DNA of 64,000 bases, from the NCBI GenBank assembly GCA_903896615.1, contig CAITYM010000020.1, positions 81,781 through 145,780 of the forward strand. Direction: 5' to 3'. The notes beneath the pieces are model-generated. The model was not told the origin of the DNA and ran no database searches. It saw nothing but the letters and a program-made list of their open reading frames with translations. Shown here piece after piece: positions 28,066 through 37,311 of this stretch. Source of the stretch: an uncultured Burkholderiales bacterium. GTDB taxonomy: Bacteria; Pseudomonadota; Gammaproteobacteria; Burkholderiales; Burkholderiaceae_C. The position numbers were made by a program, and so were the translations under genes. How positions within the stretch are numbered: position 1 is the stretch's first letter; every line of letters begins with the position of its first letter.

Positions 28066-28083
28066 ATTGAATTTAAATTCAAT
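28066..28083. promoter_or_regulatory. Perfect 18-bp palindrome before the ion channel gene
   Basis: ATTGAATTT and its exact reverse complement AAATTCAAT abut with no spacer. The palindrome lies 75 bases before the channel start codon, a plausible operator position. No known regulator was matched to it. Confidence 0.5.
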
Positions 28084-28157
28084 CCAACGTACATTGAAAG
28101 AGTGGTTTATCATACTCATCTGAAAAATGCATCTAAACTTTAAAATTCGGAGTAAAA

Positions 28158-29183
28158 ATGTCTGTTGAATTTAGTAATGCCAATGATCGCAAAGGACTGA
28201 TCGAGTCTGTCTTTACGGACCCCGTAAGCCATGCATTTAAGCGATGGGCGGCAGTCATTAATTTTTGGATCTATGTTTCTTGTATTTCAATGGCTCTGGA
28301 AACAGTTGAGCCTTATGGGACCGAATATTTAGATTTATTTCATTTTGTAGAGTATTCTGCAGTTATATTTTTCATCCTGGATTACGCGGGAAATGTATTC
28401 TTTGCTGTTAACCGTATTAAATATATTTTTAGCTTTTGGGGCTTGGTGGATTTTGTCTCAATCTTACCGACCATCTTGCAGCTCTTAAATCTGGGGATGC
28501 TTCAGGGGGCAAAAGTCTTTAGATTGCTAAGAGTTGTGCGAGTTTTGCGGGTTTTGAAGATGGCAAAGTCGGCATTAAAAGAGCTGACCAATAAAGTTAA
28601 ATCTGCGAACCCCATTGTTACAAATTTAAGAATTTACTTTATTGCATTGTTCTCGGTCTTGATGATCTCTAGTAGCTTAATGTTCTTTGTTGAAGGCGGG
28701 CTCTACTCTGAAGAGGCTTTGGAGGTTGGTCAAAAGCAACTAGATGCAGAGTTAAAAATCCATCCCCTTGCTGCGGACGCAGCACCTGAGGCGGCTAAAT
28801 ACATGCCTTTGGATCCAGTCAGCCACAACCCGATCCCGGAGGACAAGCGGTTTTATACATCCATTCCAGCATCCATGTGGTGGTGTATCGTGACGTTGAC
28901 AACAACCGGATACGGGGATATGTTTCCAATTACCTTTTGGGGAAGAATCATAGCTGCAGTCACGATGTTGCTAGGGTTGGTGTTGTTTGGTGTTTTAATG
29001 AATATCGTTGGTAAAACATTAATGGTTTTGCTTTTTGGCGAGACTGCCGATGAGAAACACGTAGCCGATAAGAATACGCTTATCACTGGGATGCTTCACC
29101 TTGATTTGATTTCTCCAGAACAAACAGTAGTGTTGTTAAAGTTAAGCGAGGAAGAATTGAAGCATCATTTCAAGCAACTCTGA
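28158..29183 (+). CDS. Voltage-gated-type potassium channel
   Basis: 341 aa with six membrane segments. S4 (FRLLRVVRVLRVLKMAK) carries regularly spaced arginines as a voltage sensor, and the pore loop TLTTTGYGDMFP is the potassium selectivity filter. S6 follows (AAVTMLLGLVLFGVLMNIV). Between S5 and the pore is an extra external insert of about 50 residues (28700-28860) rich in Ala, Glu and Pro, longer than in minimal channels. The short cytoplasmic C-terminus has no RCK domain. It is a single gene with its own upstream palindrome. Confidence 0.92.
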   Translation: MSVEFSNANDRKGLIESVFTDPVSHAFKRWAAVINFWIYVSCISMALETVEPYGTEYLDLFHFVEYSAVIFFILDYAGNVFFAVNRIKYIFSFWGLVDFVSILPTILQLLNLGMLQGAKVFRLLRVVRVLRVLKMAKSALKELTNKVKSANPIVTNLRIYFIALFSVLMISSSLMFFVEGGLYSEEALEVGQKQLDAELKIHPLAADAAPEAAKYMPLDPVSHNPIPEDKRFYTSIPASMWWCIVTLTTTGYGDMFPITFWGRIIAAVTMLLGLVLFGVLMNIVGKTLMVLLFGETADEKHVADKNTLITGMLHLDLISPEQTVVLLKLSEEELKHHFKQL

Positions 29184-29228
29184 GGCGAATGATCCACAAA
29201 GAATTAATGACCTTTATTTAATATTCAA

Positions 29229-30071
29229 ATGAAAATTACGTCTCCTGCTGAGGCCTCATCCGTTCCTGAGTTCGGACTCATTATTGTTGGTGATGAAATC
29301 TTGTCGGGCAAGCGCGCCGATAAACATATGAGCAAAGTCATTGAACTTCTTGGCGCGCGTGGCCTAACCTTATCTCAAGTGCAAATTGTTGGTGATTCTC
29401 CCTCGCGTATTACTCAATTACTCGAGCTGGCTTTTAGTACTCCAGGTGTTTATTTCTCCTGCGGCGGCATCGGTGCAACCCCAGATGACCATACCAGGCA
29501 ATGCGCGGCGAAAGCACTCCATCATGAACTTTCACTGCACCCTCAAGCTGAAGAGCTAATTCGACAACGTATGAAAGATCTCGCTAAAGAAGCGGGTACA
29601 GAGTACATTGCAGATCATCCGGATAATATTCATAGATTGAATATGGGCGTGTTTCCAACCGGCGCTGAGCTCATTCCCAATCCTTACAACAAGATACCTG
29701 GTTTCTCTTGTCGCGGGGGGAGCGGTGTTGTTCATTTTGTACCCGGCTTTCCTGTCATGGCATGGCCAATGATTGAATGGGTTTTGGATAACAAATATAA
29801 GCAATTCCATCAACTCTCCAACACAGCAGAGCTATCCCTCATTGTCTATGGAGCTATGGAAGCTGCATTAACCCCCCATATGATGGGTATCGAAGCGTCA
29901 TTTCCTGGGATTAAGGTGTTTAGTCTGCCAAGCGTAGACCATCCAGTGCACGGCAAACACATCGAGTTAGGTGTTAAAGGAAGCAAGCCCATCGTTGAAG
30001 AGGCCTATGTAGCACTAAAGCAAAGAATGATCGATTTTGGTGCATCTATTGGCCCTGAGTTGGTGCGTTAA
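29229..30071 (+). CDS. CinA-N/MoaB-like molybdopterin-binding domain protein
   Basis: 280 aa. The MoaB/Mog fold is evident in GLIIVGDEILSGKRADKH and FSCGGIGATPDDHTRQCAAKAL. The pyrophosphatase-like extension of CinA N-domains follows, but the C-terminal nicotinamide-mononucleotide deamidase domain of full CinA is missing; this short form is common in betaproteobacteria. The substrate is not established. It lies 45 bases after the channel gene. Confidence 0.88.
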   Translation: MKITSPAEASSVPEFGLIIVGDEILSGKRADKHMSKVIELLGARGLTLSQVQIVGDSPSRITQLLELAFSTPGVYFSCGGIGATPDDHTRQCAAKALHHELSLHPQAEELIRQRMKDLAKEAGTEYIADHPDNIHRLNMGVFPTGAELIPNPYNKIPGFSCRGGSGVVHFVPGFPVMAWPMIEWVLDNKYKQFHQLSNTAELSLIVYGAMEAALTPHMMGIEASFPGIKVFSLPSVDHPVHGKHIELGVKGSKPIVEEAYVALKQRMIDFGASIGPELVR

Positions 30072-30233
30072 ATATTGGTTCACTTTTGGTGCATTCCTTT
30101 TTATTAGTATTTAAGTACTCTTTATTTTTTGTTTCAATTCTGAAATTGGCATTTAGAGCAATATTTTTTGTAATAATGCCCCGGAGTGGATGCACAATCT
30201 AGCGTTTTCAGCTTTAAGTAGGTTGCAAGTGGA

Positions 30234-30249
30234 TGGCATAAATTCTGCT
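30234..30249 (+). promoter_or_regulatory. Candidate sigma-54 promoter of glnA
   Basis: TGGCAT (30234-30239) and CTGCT (30245-30249) match the -24/-12 consensus TGGCAC-N5-TTGCA with the diagnostic GG and GC exactly 10 bases apart. Transcription would start near 30260, 40 bases before glnA. One TGGTGCA half-site of the NtrC consensus occurs at 30087-30093. The NtrB/NtrC genes downstream make NtrC activation plausible. Confidence 0.6.
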
Positions 30250-30299
30250 CATTGCTACCGTTAAGATTTCAATAACCTTTTCCCTTAGGAGATATTCAG

Positions 30300-31715
30300 A
30301 TGGCCAAAAATGTGGCGGACGTGATGAAACTAGTTAAAGACAACGAAGTTAAATTCGTTGACTTCAGATTTACGGATACCAAGGGCAAAGAGCAGCACGT
30401 GACAGTGCCTATTTCTGCTTTTAACGAAGAAAAATTTACAGAAGGTCACGCATTTGATGGCTCTTCTATTGCAGGTTGGAAGGGTATTGAGGCATCTGAC
30501 ATGTTGCTCATGCCAGATGCAGGTTCAGTATTTTTAGATCCATTCTTCCAAGAGCCTACTATTGCTCTTTCTTGTGATGTGTACGAGCCTTTTGAGCGCA
30601 AGCCCTACGATCGTGACCCAAGGTCCATTGCTGGTCGTGCTGAAGCGTACCTTAAGTCTTCTGGTATTGGAGACACAGCTTATTTTGGTCCAGAGCCAGA
30701 GTTTTTTATTTTTGACGATGTACGTTGGTCCAATGAGATGGGCGGCGCTTTCTTCAAGATTGATGAGTATGAAGCGCCTTGGAATAGCGGTGAAAAAATG
30801 GAAGGTGGTAACAGAGGCCATCGTCCTACAGTTAAAGGCGGCTACTTCCCAGTTCCTCCTGTTGATAGCATGCAAGACATGCGTGCAGAGATGTCACTAC
30901 TGTTAGAGGAGATGGGGATTCCAGTTGAAGTTTTCCACCACGAGGTTGCTGGTGCTGGTCAAAACGAAATTGGTACTAAGTTCTCCACATTGGTTGAGCG
31001 TGCCGATTGGACTCAAAAACTTAAATATGTCGTTTGGAACGTAGCAAATGCATACGGCAAAACAGCTACTTTTATGCCAAAACCTTTGGTTGGCGATAAC
31101 GGTTCTGGTATGCACGTACACCAATCCATTTGGAAAGGCGGCAAGAATCTTTTCGCAGGCACAGGCTACGCTGGCTTGAGTGACTTTGCGCTTTACTACA
31201 TTGGCGGCATTATCAAACATGCACGTGCTTTGAACGCCATCACAAATCCAACCACAAACAGCTACAAGCGTTTGGTTCCTGGATTTGAGGCTCCAGTCAA
31301 GCTTGCTTATTCAAGCCGTAACCGTTCTGCTTCCATTCGTATTCCATACGTGAATAGCGATAAAGCACGACGTATTGAGGCTCGTTTCCCTGATCCTATG
31401 GCTAACCCATACCTGTGCTTCTCAGCTCTCATGATGGCAGGTCTTGACGGCGTAGAGAACAAAATTCATCCGGGCGAAGCAGCTACTAAAGACTTGTACC
31501 ATTTGCCACCTGAAGAGGACGCATTGGTCCCAACAGTCTGCCATAGCCTTGATCAAGCCTTAGAGTATTTGGATAAAGACCGTGCATTCTTGACAAAGGG
31601 CGGAGTATTCTCTGACTCTATGATTGATGCTTACATTGAACTTAAGATGCAAGAAGTTACACGTTTCCGTATGGCTACTCATCCTGTTGAGTTTGATATG
31701 TATTACTCACTATAA
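30300..31715 (+). CDS. glnA: Glutamine synthetase type I
   Basis: 471 aa, the standard GlnA-beta length. Family motifs are [44 protein letters not shown]-type (here [15 protein letters not shown]) and DLYHLPPEE, which carries the adenylylation Tyr at 400. It joins ammonium to glutamate, the central step of nitrogen assimilation. An AGGAGA site precedes the ATG and a strong terminator follows. Upstream lies a candidate sigma-54 promoter. Confidence 0.98.
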   Translation: MAKNVADVMKLVKDNEVKFVDFRFTDTKGKEQHVTVPISAFNEEKFTEGHAFDGSSIAGWKGIEASDMLLMPDAGSVFLDPFFQEPTIALSCDVYEPFERKPYDRDPRSIAGRAEAYLKSSGIGDTAYFGPEPEFFIFDDVRWSNEMGGAFFKIDEYEAPWNSGEKMEGGNRGHRPTVKGGYFPVPPVDSMQDMRAEMSLLLEEMGIPVEVFHHEVAGAGQNEIGTKFSTLVERADWTQKLKYVVWNVANAYGKTATFMPKPLVGDNGSGMHVHQSIWKGGKNLFAGTGYAGLSDFALYYIGGIIKHARALNAITNPTTNSYKRLVPGFEAPVKLAYSSRNRSASIRIPYVNSDKARRIEARFPDPMANPYLCFSALMMAGLDGVENKIHPGEAATKDLYHLPPEEDALVPTVCHSLDQALEYLDKDRAFLTKGGVFSDSMIDAYIELKMQEVTRFRMATHPVEFDMYYSL

Positions 31716-31734
31716 GTTGAGCAACGCTTCTCAG

Positions 31735-31764
31735 AAAAAAGGACGGCGTTGCCGTCCTTTTTTT
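31735..31764 (+). terminator. Intrinsic terminator of glnA
   Basis: GGACGGC (31741-31747) and GCCGTCC (31751-31757) enclose a 3-base loop; the flanking A-run and the T-run of at least seven extend the stem and complete the signal. The position, 20 bases after glnA, indicates that glnA can be transcribed apart from glnL-glnG. Confidence 0.92.
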
Positions 31765-31797
31765 TGGATAAATGTTTCAAATCTAACCCTTAATAAG

Positions 31798-32298
31798 ATG
31801 TATTTAACGTTGCGGATGACGCTAAGCATTGCTTTATGTATTGTGTTGGCACAGGCCGCTCATTGCGAGGGGGAGGCTGAGATTTGGAGGTGTGGAAATT
31901 TATTAACTAATCAACCTAGTTTGGATGCAGTTGATAATGAGAACAATAAGTGTCAACTGCTCAGCACTAAAAATACACCAATCACAGTTCCTGCAGGTGT
32001 ACAACACTCCAAATCACTAGCTAAGAACGCGAGTGCAGGAGCCTTAGTTCGCTCAGAAGTGTGGGGGAGCGAGGACGCAGGAGTCACAGACGCTGACCAG
32101 CAAAGCTCCAGGGATCAAATGTCTAGGGCAATATTATTGGCTGAGAAAGATAGATTAACTAGCAGACAGTCAGCACTTGAGGAACGACTGAAATCCAAGT
32201 CCTTGAATACAGTTGAGCGCCAAGAGATTGAAAATGAGTTAAGTCGTAATTCGGCTGACTTGAACGGATTAAGGCGTGAAATTGCTAAGCATCCTTAA
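31798..32298 (+). CDS. Exported coiled-coil protein of unknown function
   Basis: About 166 aa. A signal peptide (MTLSIALCIVLAQAAHC) ends before EGEAEIWRCGN, and a second cysteine near KCQLLS could pair with the first; this part faintly recalls DUF4124-type small domains. The C-terminal third is a charged coiled coil (ERLKSKSLNTVERQEIENEL). The frame continues upstream into glnA, so the ATG at 31798 (or 31816) was chosen because the signal peptide starts there. Its place between glnA and glnL is shared by small exported proteins in related genomes, but no function is known to me. Confidence 0.7.
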   Translation: MYLTLRMTLSIALCIVLAQAAHCEGEAEIWRCGNLLTNQPSLDAVDNENNKCQLLSTKNTPITVPAGVQHSKSLAKNASAGALVRSEVWGSEDAGVTDADQQSSRDQMSRAILLAEKDRLTSRQSALEERLKSKSLNTVERQEIENELSRNSADLNGLRREIAKHP

Positions 32299-32325
32299 TT
32301 TTTTATATTTAAAGGTGAATTAATT

Positions 32326-33384
32326 TTGAATTCGGATCCTCACTTTATATCCTATGACCTATTGGCCACTTTAGTTGTAGTCGCGGATGAACGTGGAAGG
32401 GTGATATTTGCAAATTCTGCGTTTGAAGAAGTCATGGAAATCCCAAGGCGTTCAATAACGGGCACTTCGCTTCTCAATTTATTTGTTGAAAGAGAGTTTT
32501 TTGAAAATGCATTAGTCGGCGCCCGTGAAAAAGATTTTGCCGCCTTTAGGTTTGATGCTCACGTTAAATTATTTCCTAAGGACGATATTGCAGTTCATGT
32601 GATTTTGGTGCCTTTAGAACAAAACAGCGATATTTTGATTGAATTACTCCCTTTGGATAAGCAAAATAGGATAGACAGGGAAGAGCGGACCTTGGGGCAA
32701 GCGCAGGCAAATAAAGAGTTGATCAGAAACTTGGCCCATGAAATTAAAAATCCCTTAGGCGGGATTCGAGGCGCGGCTCAGTTATTAGAGATGGAAATTG
32801 AATCTAAAGATCTTATTGAATACACGCAAGTCATTATCAGGGAGGCAGATAGGCTTCAGGCACTGGTTGATCGCTTGTTGGCCCCGCACCGCAAGCCCCA
32901 CGTAGTAGCACCGGTTAATATCCACGAGGTTTGTGAGCGGGTCAGATCCTTGATACTGGCCGAGTTTCCTAAAGGATTGGTTGTAGTCAGGGACTATGAT
33001 ATTTCTATTCCCGAATTTAGGGGGGATGTAGAGCAATTGATTCAAGCTATTCTTAATTTGGTCCACAACGCTGCTCAGGCCTTGTCAGAGCAGATAGCCA
33101 ATGGTATGGGCAACATCATTTTGAGGACGCGAATAGCCAGGCAGATCACTTTTGGCAAACAAATGAACCGATTGGCATTGGAATTGCATGTCATAGATAA
33201 CGGGCCTGGGATTCCTGAGGGCATAAAAGATCGGCTTTTTTATCCCTTGGTCTCGGGTCGTGATGGTGGTTCAGGTTTGGGGTTGAATTTAGCGCAAACC
33301 TTTATTCAACAACACTCAGGTGTGATTGAATGTCACAGCGAACCAGGTAAAACAGATTTCATGATTTTGATTCCCTTGCCCTAA
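32326..33384 (+). CDS. glnL: Nitrogen sensor histidine kinase NtrB (GlnL)
   Basis: 352 aa from a TTG start with an AAAGGTG site. A PAS-like sensor domain (about 10-110) is followed by the H-box NLAHEIKNPLGGIRGAAQLL (His138), and the ATPase domain has the N-box (NLVHNAAQAL), VIDNGPGIP and GGSGLGLNLA. It has no membrane segment, as expected for cytoplasmic NtrB, which phosphorylates NtrC under nitrogen limitation and is switched by PII. It is 72 bases ahead of glnG. Confidence 0.96.
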   Translation: MNSDPHFISYDLLATLVVVADERGRVIFANSAFEEVMEIPRRSITGTSLLNLFVEREFFENALVGAREKDFAAFRFDAHVKLFPKDDIAVHVILVPLEQNSDILIELLPLDKQNRIDREERTLGQAQANKELIRNLAHEIKNPLGGIRGAAQLLEMEIESKDLIEYTQVIIREADRLQALVDRLLAPHRKPHVVAPVNIHEVCERVRSLILAEFPKGLVVVRDYDISIPEFRGDVEQLIQAILNLVHNAAQALSEQIANGMGNIILRTRIARQITFGKQMNRLALELHVIDNGPGIPEGIKDRLFYPLVSGRDGGSGLGLNLAQTFIQQHSGVIECHSEPGKTDFMILIPLP

Positions 33385-33456
33385 GGCCTATGCATGTGGG
33401 GTAGGTGAACTTGTATGAGCAGCCCTTCAAAGATAAAACCAGAGGTACTTATTTAA

Positions 33457-35133
33457 ATGAAACAAATTTGGATTGTTGATGATGATCAGTCCATCCGCTT
33501 TGTATTAGAAAAAGCGTTGATGCGTGAGGATATGCCTACTCGAAGTTTTACAAATCCGCAGGACGTTTTAAAGGCGCTCGAAACTTGTTTGCCAGAGGAT
33601 GGCCCTCAAGTATTGGTCAGCGATATCAGGATGCCTGGTGGCACTGGCCTAGATCTTTTAACTGCTGTTAAGGAGAAGCATCCCGCGTTGCCAGTCATTA
33701 TCATGACTGCCTATTCAGATTTAGACAGTGCTGTCTCCTCGTTTCAAGGCGGCGCATTTGAGTATTTGCCCAAGCCTTTTGATCTTCCCAAAGCAATAGA
33801 GTTGATCAGACGGGCAGTGGAGGAGAGTAAGCGAGAACAAGGCGACTCTGTAAGTGCTCGGTTATCGCCCGAAATGCTGGGCCAAGCGCCAGCAATGCAA
33901 GATGTGTTCAGAGCAATTGGTCGCTTAAGTCAAAGCGTCGTGACAGTTATGATTACAGGCGAGTCTGGATCAGGTAAGGAGTTAGTTGCTAGGGCGCTGC
34001 ACAAACACTCCATTCGTGCAAGTGGTCCGTTTGTAGCTATCAACACTGCTGCCATACCTAAAGATCTTTTAGAGAGTGAACTCTTTGGCCATGAGCGCGG
34101 TGCATTTACTGGTGCTCAAACCATGAGGAGAGGGCGATTTGAGCAAGCTGAGGGAGGAACGCTTTTCTTAGATGAGATAGGGGATATGCCATTTGATCTG
34201 CAGACCCGACTATTAAGAGTTTTGAGTGATGGCAATTTCTACCGGGTTGGTGGACACGTTGCACTTAAAGCAAACGTTAGAGTGATTGCGGCTACACATC
34301 AAGACCTTGAGCAGCGGGTTAAAGATGGTGTATTTAGAGAGGATCTGTTTCACCGTTTAAACGTAATTAGGTTGAGGTTGCCCTCGCTTCGTGAGCGAGT
34401 TGAAGATATCCCTATGCTTACGCACCATTTTCTTCAACAAAGCGCACAACAACTTGGTGTTGAGTCAAAACGCATTGCAGAAACTGCTATCTCTGTTTTG
34501 CAATCATTTTCATTCCCTGGGAATGTTCGACAGCTTGAAAACATCTGTCACTGGTTAACTGTTATGGCTCCTGCGCAAACCATTGAGCCCAAGGATCTAC
34601 CTCCCGATGTTTTGCAATCCGTTGTGAATGCTGGATTTGATCTTGCTTCATTGTCTGCCCCGGGTGGTGCAGCCAATTTCAACACGAACTCTGCTTCAAC
34701 ATCTGCGAGCGCACTGAGTTCGTTAGCAGTAGGCGATTTAAGTGGTGAAGGCGCAGCAAACGGAATTCAAAGAAATGCAATTGCATCTGGCTTGGATTCA
34801 TCTTCTTTTAAGTCTAATTTAGCCCTGGGTGCGCACTCTGGTGCAAGCGCGGTTACAAACCCTCAGTTAAGCGGTGCTAATTTGGGGGCTTTAAATCCGA
34901 GTTCTTCAAGCCATTTTGGTGCTGATTGGCAAGTAGGTCTAGAGGCCCAGGCTATGTCATTATTGGTTGCAGGACATCAAGATGTCTGGGATATTTTGAG
35001 TCGACGATTTGAGAGCACCCTTATTCAAACCGCGTTAGCAAATACCAGGGGTAGACGTATTGAGGCGGCTCAAAAGTTAGGTATTGGACGCAATACCATT
35101 ACACGAAAGATACAGGAACTTGGTTTAGAGTGA
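33457..35133 (+). CDS. glnG: Nitrogen response regulator NtrC (GlnG) with long linker
   Basis: 558 aa against roughly 470-500 in most relatives. Domains in order: receiver (phospho-acceptor Asp56 in [10 protein letters not shown]), sigma-54 AAA+ domain with Walker A GESGSGKE (168-175) and the sigma-54-contacting GAFTGA (215-220), and a Fis-type helix-turn-helix at the end ([20 protein letters not shown]). Between AAA+ and HTH (about residues 397-495) is a Ser/Ala/Gly/Asn-rich, probably disordered stretch of about 100 residues that accounts for the extra length. It activates glnA and other nitrogen genes from sigma-54 promoters. Confidence 0.96.
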   Translation: MKQIWIVDDDQSIRFVLEKALMREDMPTRSFTNPQDVLKALETCLPEDGPQVLVSDIRMPGGTGLDLLTAVKEKHPALPVIIMTAYSDLDSAVSSFQGGAFEYLPKPFDLPKAIELIRRAVEESKREQGDSVSARLSPEMLGQAPAMQDVFRAIGRLSQSVVTVMITGESGSGKELVARALHKHSIRASGPFVAINTAAIPKDLLESELFGHERGAFTGAQTMRRGRFEQAEGGTLFLDEIGDMPFDLQTRLLRVLSDGNFYRVGGHVALKANVRVIAATHQDLEQRVKDGVFREDLFHRLNVIRLRLPSLRERVEDIPMLTHHFLQQSAQQLGVESKRIAETAISVLQSFSFPGNVRQLENICHWLTVMAPAQTIEPKDLPPDVLQSVVNAGFDLASLSAPGGAANFNTNSASTSASALSSLAVGDLSGEGAANGIQRNAIASGLDSSSFKSNLALGAHSGASAVTNPQLSGANLGALNPSSSSHFGADWQVGLEAQAMSLLVAGHQDVWDILSRRFESTLIQTALANTRGRRIEAAQKLGIGRNTITRKIQELGLE

Positions 35134-35176
35134 GGTTTAGTAGGTCTTTTTCAATCTAAACTTATTTAAATTAAAT

Positions 35177-35977
35177 CTAACTCAAGTTTGCAATAACCGG
35201 CGTGTGATCGCTTGGACGTTCATTTTTACGAGGCCGCTTGTCAATGACGCATTGAGTTAACGAAGGTCTGAGCTGATCGCTAACAAGGATATGATCAATT
35301 CGTAAGCCACGGTTCCTCTTGAAGGCAAACTCTCTGTAATCCCACCAAGAGTAATTCTTCTCTGTTTGATCAAATTCTCGAAATGCATCTGTAAAACCTA
35401 AATCAATAAGTCCTCTCAGATGTATCCTTTCCTCCTCTGTGCAGTGAATAGTCCCCTCTAGTGCAACTGGGTCCCACACGTCCCTTGCATCAAAGGTGAT
35501 ATTAAAGTCACCCATCAGTACCATTTTTGGGGTCACTATGAGTTCAGACCTAATCCAGTCGTGCAAAGCTTTGAGCCAGCGCATCTTATACTCAAACTTA
35601 TCGCTGCCTGGCCCCTGACCATTGGGGAAGTAAGCGCCGATGATGCGAACACCGTTTACAGTTGCGGATATTACGCGCGCCATTTCGTCTTCAAACCCAG
35701 GAATATTTTTGACAATATTTTCAAGTGGATGTTTGGAAACTAGCGCAACGCCGTTGTAAGTTTTTTGGCCGTGAAAAGCAACATGAAAGCCAGCATCTAT
35801 AAATTCATTGAGAGGGAATTTATCATCTGTTGTCTTGGTCTCTTGGATGGCAAGTACATCTACCCCAGTATGGGATGGTGTTGAAGGATCACTCGCTAGT
35901 GGATCACTCGATAACCATTCCAGAACCTGGGGGAGTCTCACACCCAAAGAATTCACATTCCAAGTCGCTAAACGCAT
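35177..35977 (-). CDS. xthA: Exodeoxyribonuclease III
   Basis: 266 aa. The endonuclease/exonuclease/phosphatase fold is clear: LATWNVNSLGVRLP, VLAIQETKTTD (metal-binding Glu), MGDFNIT, RNRGLRIDHILVSD and the final PSDHTPV with the catalytic His. It cleaves at abasic sites and removes 3' blocks in base-excision repair. It is the last gene after folA and the DUF4337 gene on the minus strand and converges on glnG. Confidence 0.96.
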   Translation of the reverse strand: MRLATWNVNSLGVRLPQVLEWLSSDPLASDPSTPSHTGVDVLAIQETKTTDDKFPLNEFIDAGFHVAFHGQKTYNGVALVSKHPLENIVKNIPGFEDEMARVISATVNGVRIIGAYFPNGQGPGSDKFEYKMRWLKALHDWIRSELIVTPKMVLMGDFNITFDARDVWDPVALEGTIHCTEEERIHLRGLIDLGFTDAFREFDQTEKNYSWWDYREFAFKRNRGLRIDHILVSDQLRPSLTQCVIDKRPRKNERPSDHTPVIANLS

Positions 35978-36011
35978 TTTTTTTCGCTTGTGGTGCAGAG
36001 CAATTTAGATC

Positions 36012-36590
36012 TTAAATATGCATGTAAGCAATTACGCCCATCAAAAGCCCCAATGCTCCTACACCGTACATACCCTTTTGGAGCCAACTTTTGCGTGTAA
36101 GTAAAGCAATAGCTGCCAAGGCAACACAGACCTGGAGGATGGTTGTTGCAAGAGCCCACTGATGATGATTATGCATCTGGTGCTCTGACCGCTCTTCCCA
36201 CTCTTTTGCGTCCGCCTCTAGTTTTTCTGCCCCTTTTTTGATCTCAGCTTTCTCTGTTTTGTATCTTGCTATCTCAGTTGTGTAAAACTCAACGCGACTC
36301 TTTGGGGCAACATCCAGGGCGAGCTCCCAAAGGTTTTGCTTGCTACTCTTGGATTGGTAGTAGTTCCATTGATTTGAGGCCTCGGTTTTGATGATCGCGG
36401 CGTTATTTTTAAAAAGACCTGCGTCGGCTTGGGTTGCACCGGCCATATAGCCAAAAATAGCACCAAAAGTTGCGATTATGGCTGTGAACATCGCAATTTG
36501 ACTCGTCATGCTTTGCTCGCTACCGTGAGCACCCGCGTGTTCAAGCTCATGGTCGTGTGGGCCGTGTACTTCAAATCCTTCCTCTGACAT
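36012..36590 (-). CDS. DUF4337 membrane protein
   Basis: 192 aa. A His/Glu-rich cytoplasmic head is followed by a first membrane segment (QIAMFTAIIATFGAIFGYM), a polar region with NNAAIIKTEASNQWNYYQSKSSKQN that is the DUF4337 signature, a charged coiled coil (TEKAEIKKGAEKLEADAKEW) and two C-terminal membrane segments. Its role is unknown. A GGAGACG ribosome site precedes the ATG. It lies 10 bases after folA, so the two are probably co-transcribed. Confidence 0.9.
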   Translation of the reverse strand: MSEEGFEVHGPHDHELEHAGAHGSEQSMTSQIAMFTAIIATFGAIFGYMAGATQADAGLFKNNAAIIKTEASNQWNYYQSKSSKQNLWELALDVAPKSRVEFYTTEIARYKTEKAEIKKGAEKLEADAKEWEERSEHQMHNHHQWALATTILQVCVALAAIALLTRKSWLQKGMYGVGALGLLMGVIAYMHI

Positions 36591-36600
36591 AGTCGTCTCC

Positions 36601-37086
36601 TTAAGTTTTTTCCAAATAAATAATACTATAAATCAAACCATTTGCCGCTGTGTGACGAGTGCGCTTAACCTCTGTCCAACTCGCGTCGAAGTGGGGTGCC
36701 TTGGCATCTCCCTCAAAATCGGCTTCAATCTCCGTAATCACTGCTTGGCGCGCTAGACCCATACACTGAGCATACACCAAGGCACCGCCAATGACCCATA
36801 AATCAGTGTCAACTCCAATGATACCTAAGGCTTCATCAATGCTTTTAACAACTTTGGTACCACTTAAGTCTAATTCTAAAGTGTGACTAAGAATGAAATT
36901 CATGCGCCCTGGGAGAGGTCTAAATTTCTGAGGAATCGATTCCCAGGTCTTTCTCCCCATAATGACTGGGCTTCCCATCGTAGTTTGTTTGAAATGGGCA
37001 AGATCCTCAGGCAAATGCCAGGGCAGGGTATTGTTTTGACCGATGGTGCCGTTGCGAGCACGGGCTAATATTATTTTGAGAGCCAT
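36601..37086 (-). CDS. folA: Dihydrofolate reductase
   Basis: 161 aa. It starts LKIILARARNGTIGQNNTLPWHLPEDLAHFK, with the catalytic acidic residue in PEDLAHFK, then MGRKTWESIP and VIGGALVYAQ (NADPH and substrate contacts). It makes tetrahydrofolate; thyA, which consumes the cofactor, is about 1.5 kb away across a methyltransferase gene. No clear ribosome site precedes the ATG. Confidence 0.96.
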   Translation of the reverse strand: MALKIILARARNGTIGQNNTLPWHLPEDLAHFKQTTMGSPVIMGRKTWESIPQKFRPLPGRMNFILSHTLELDLSGTKVVKSIDEALGIIGVDTDLWVIGGALVYAQCMGLARQAVITEIEADFEGDAKAPHFDASWTEVKRTRHTAANGLIYSIIYLEKT

Positions 37087-37311
37087 TTATACATTCAAAT
37101 TGTATGAACGTATATTTTCTCACACCTTTTTACTGAATAAACTGAAGGAATTCTGGCATACTTTGTGTTCATTAGTTTTGAGTCATTGGCAATATAAATT
37201 CATACGCTTTTGAACAAAATATTCAATGTTAATTCCTTCACATCCTTTAATGAGTGATGTATTAATTCTGAGTCAAGCCAGCTTAGGTGACTTTATTTCA
37301 AACACTTTTCA

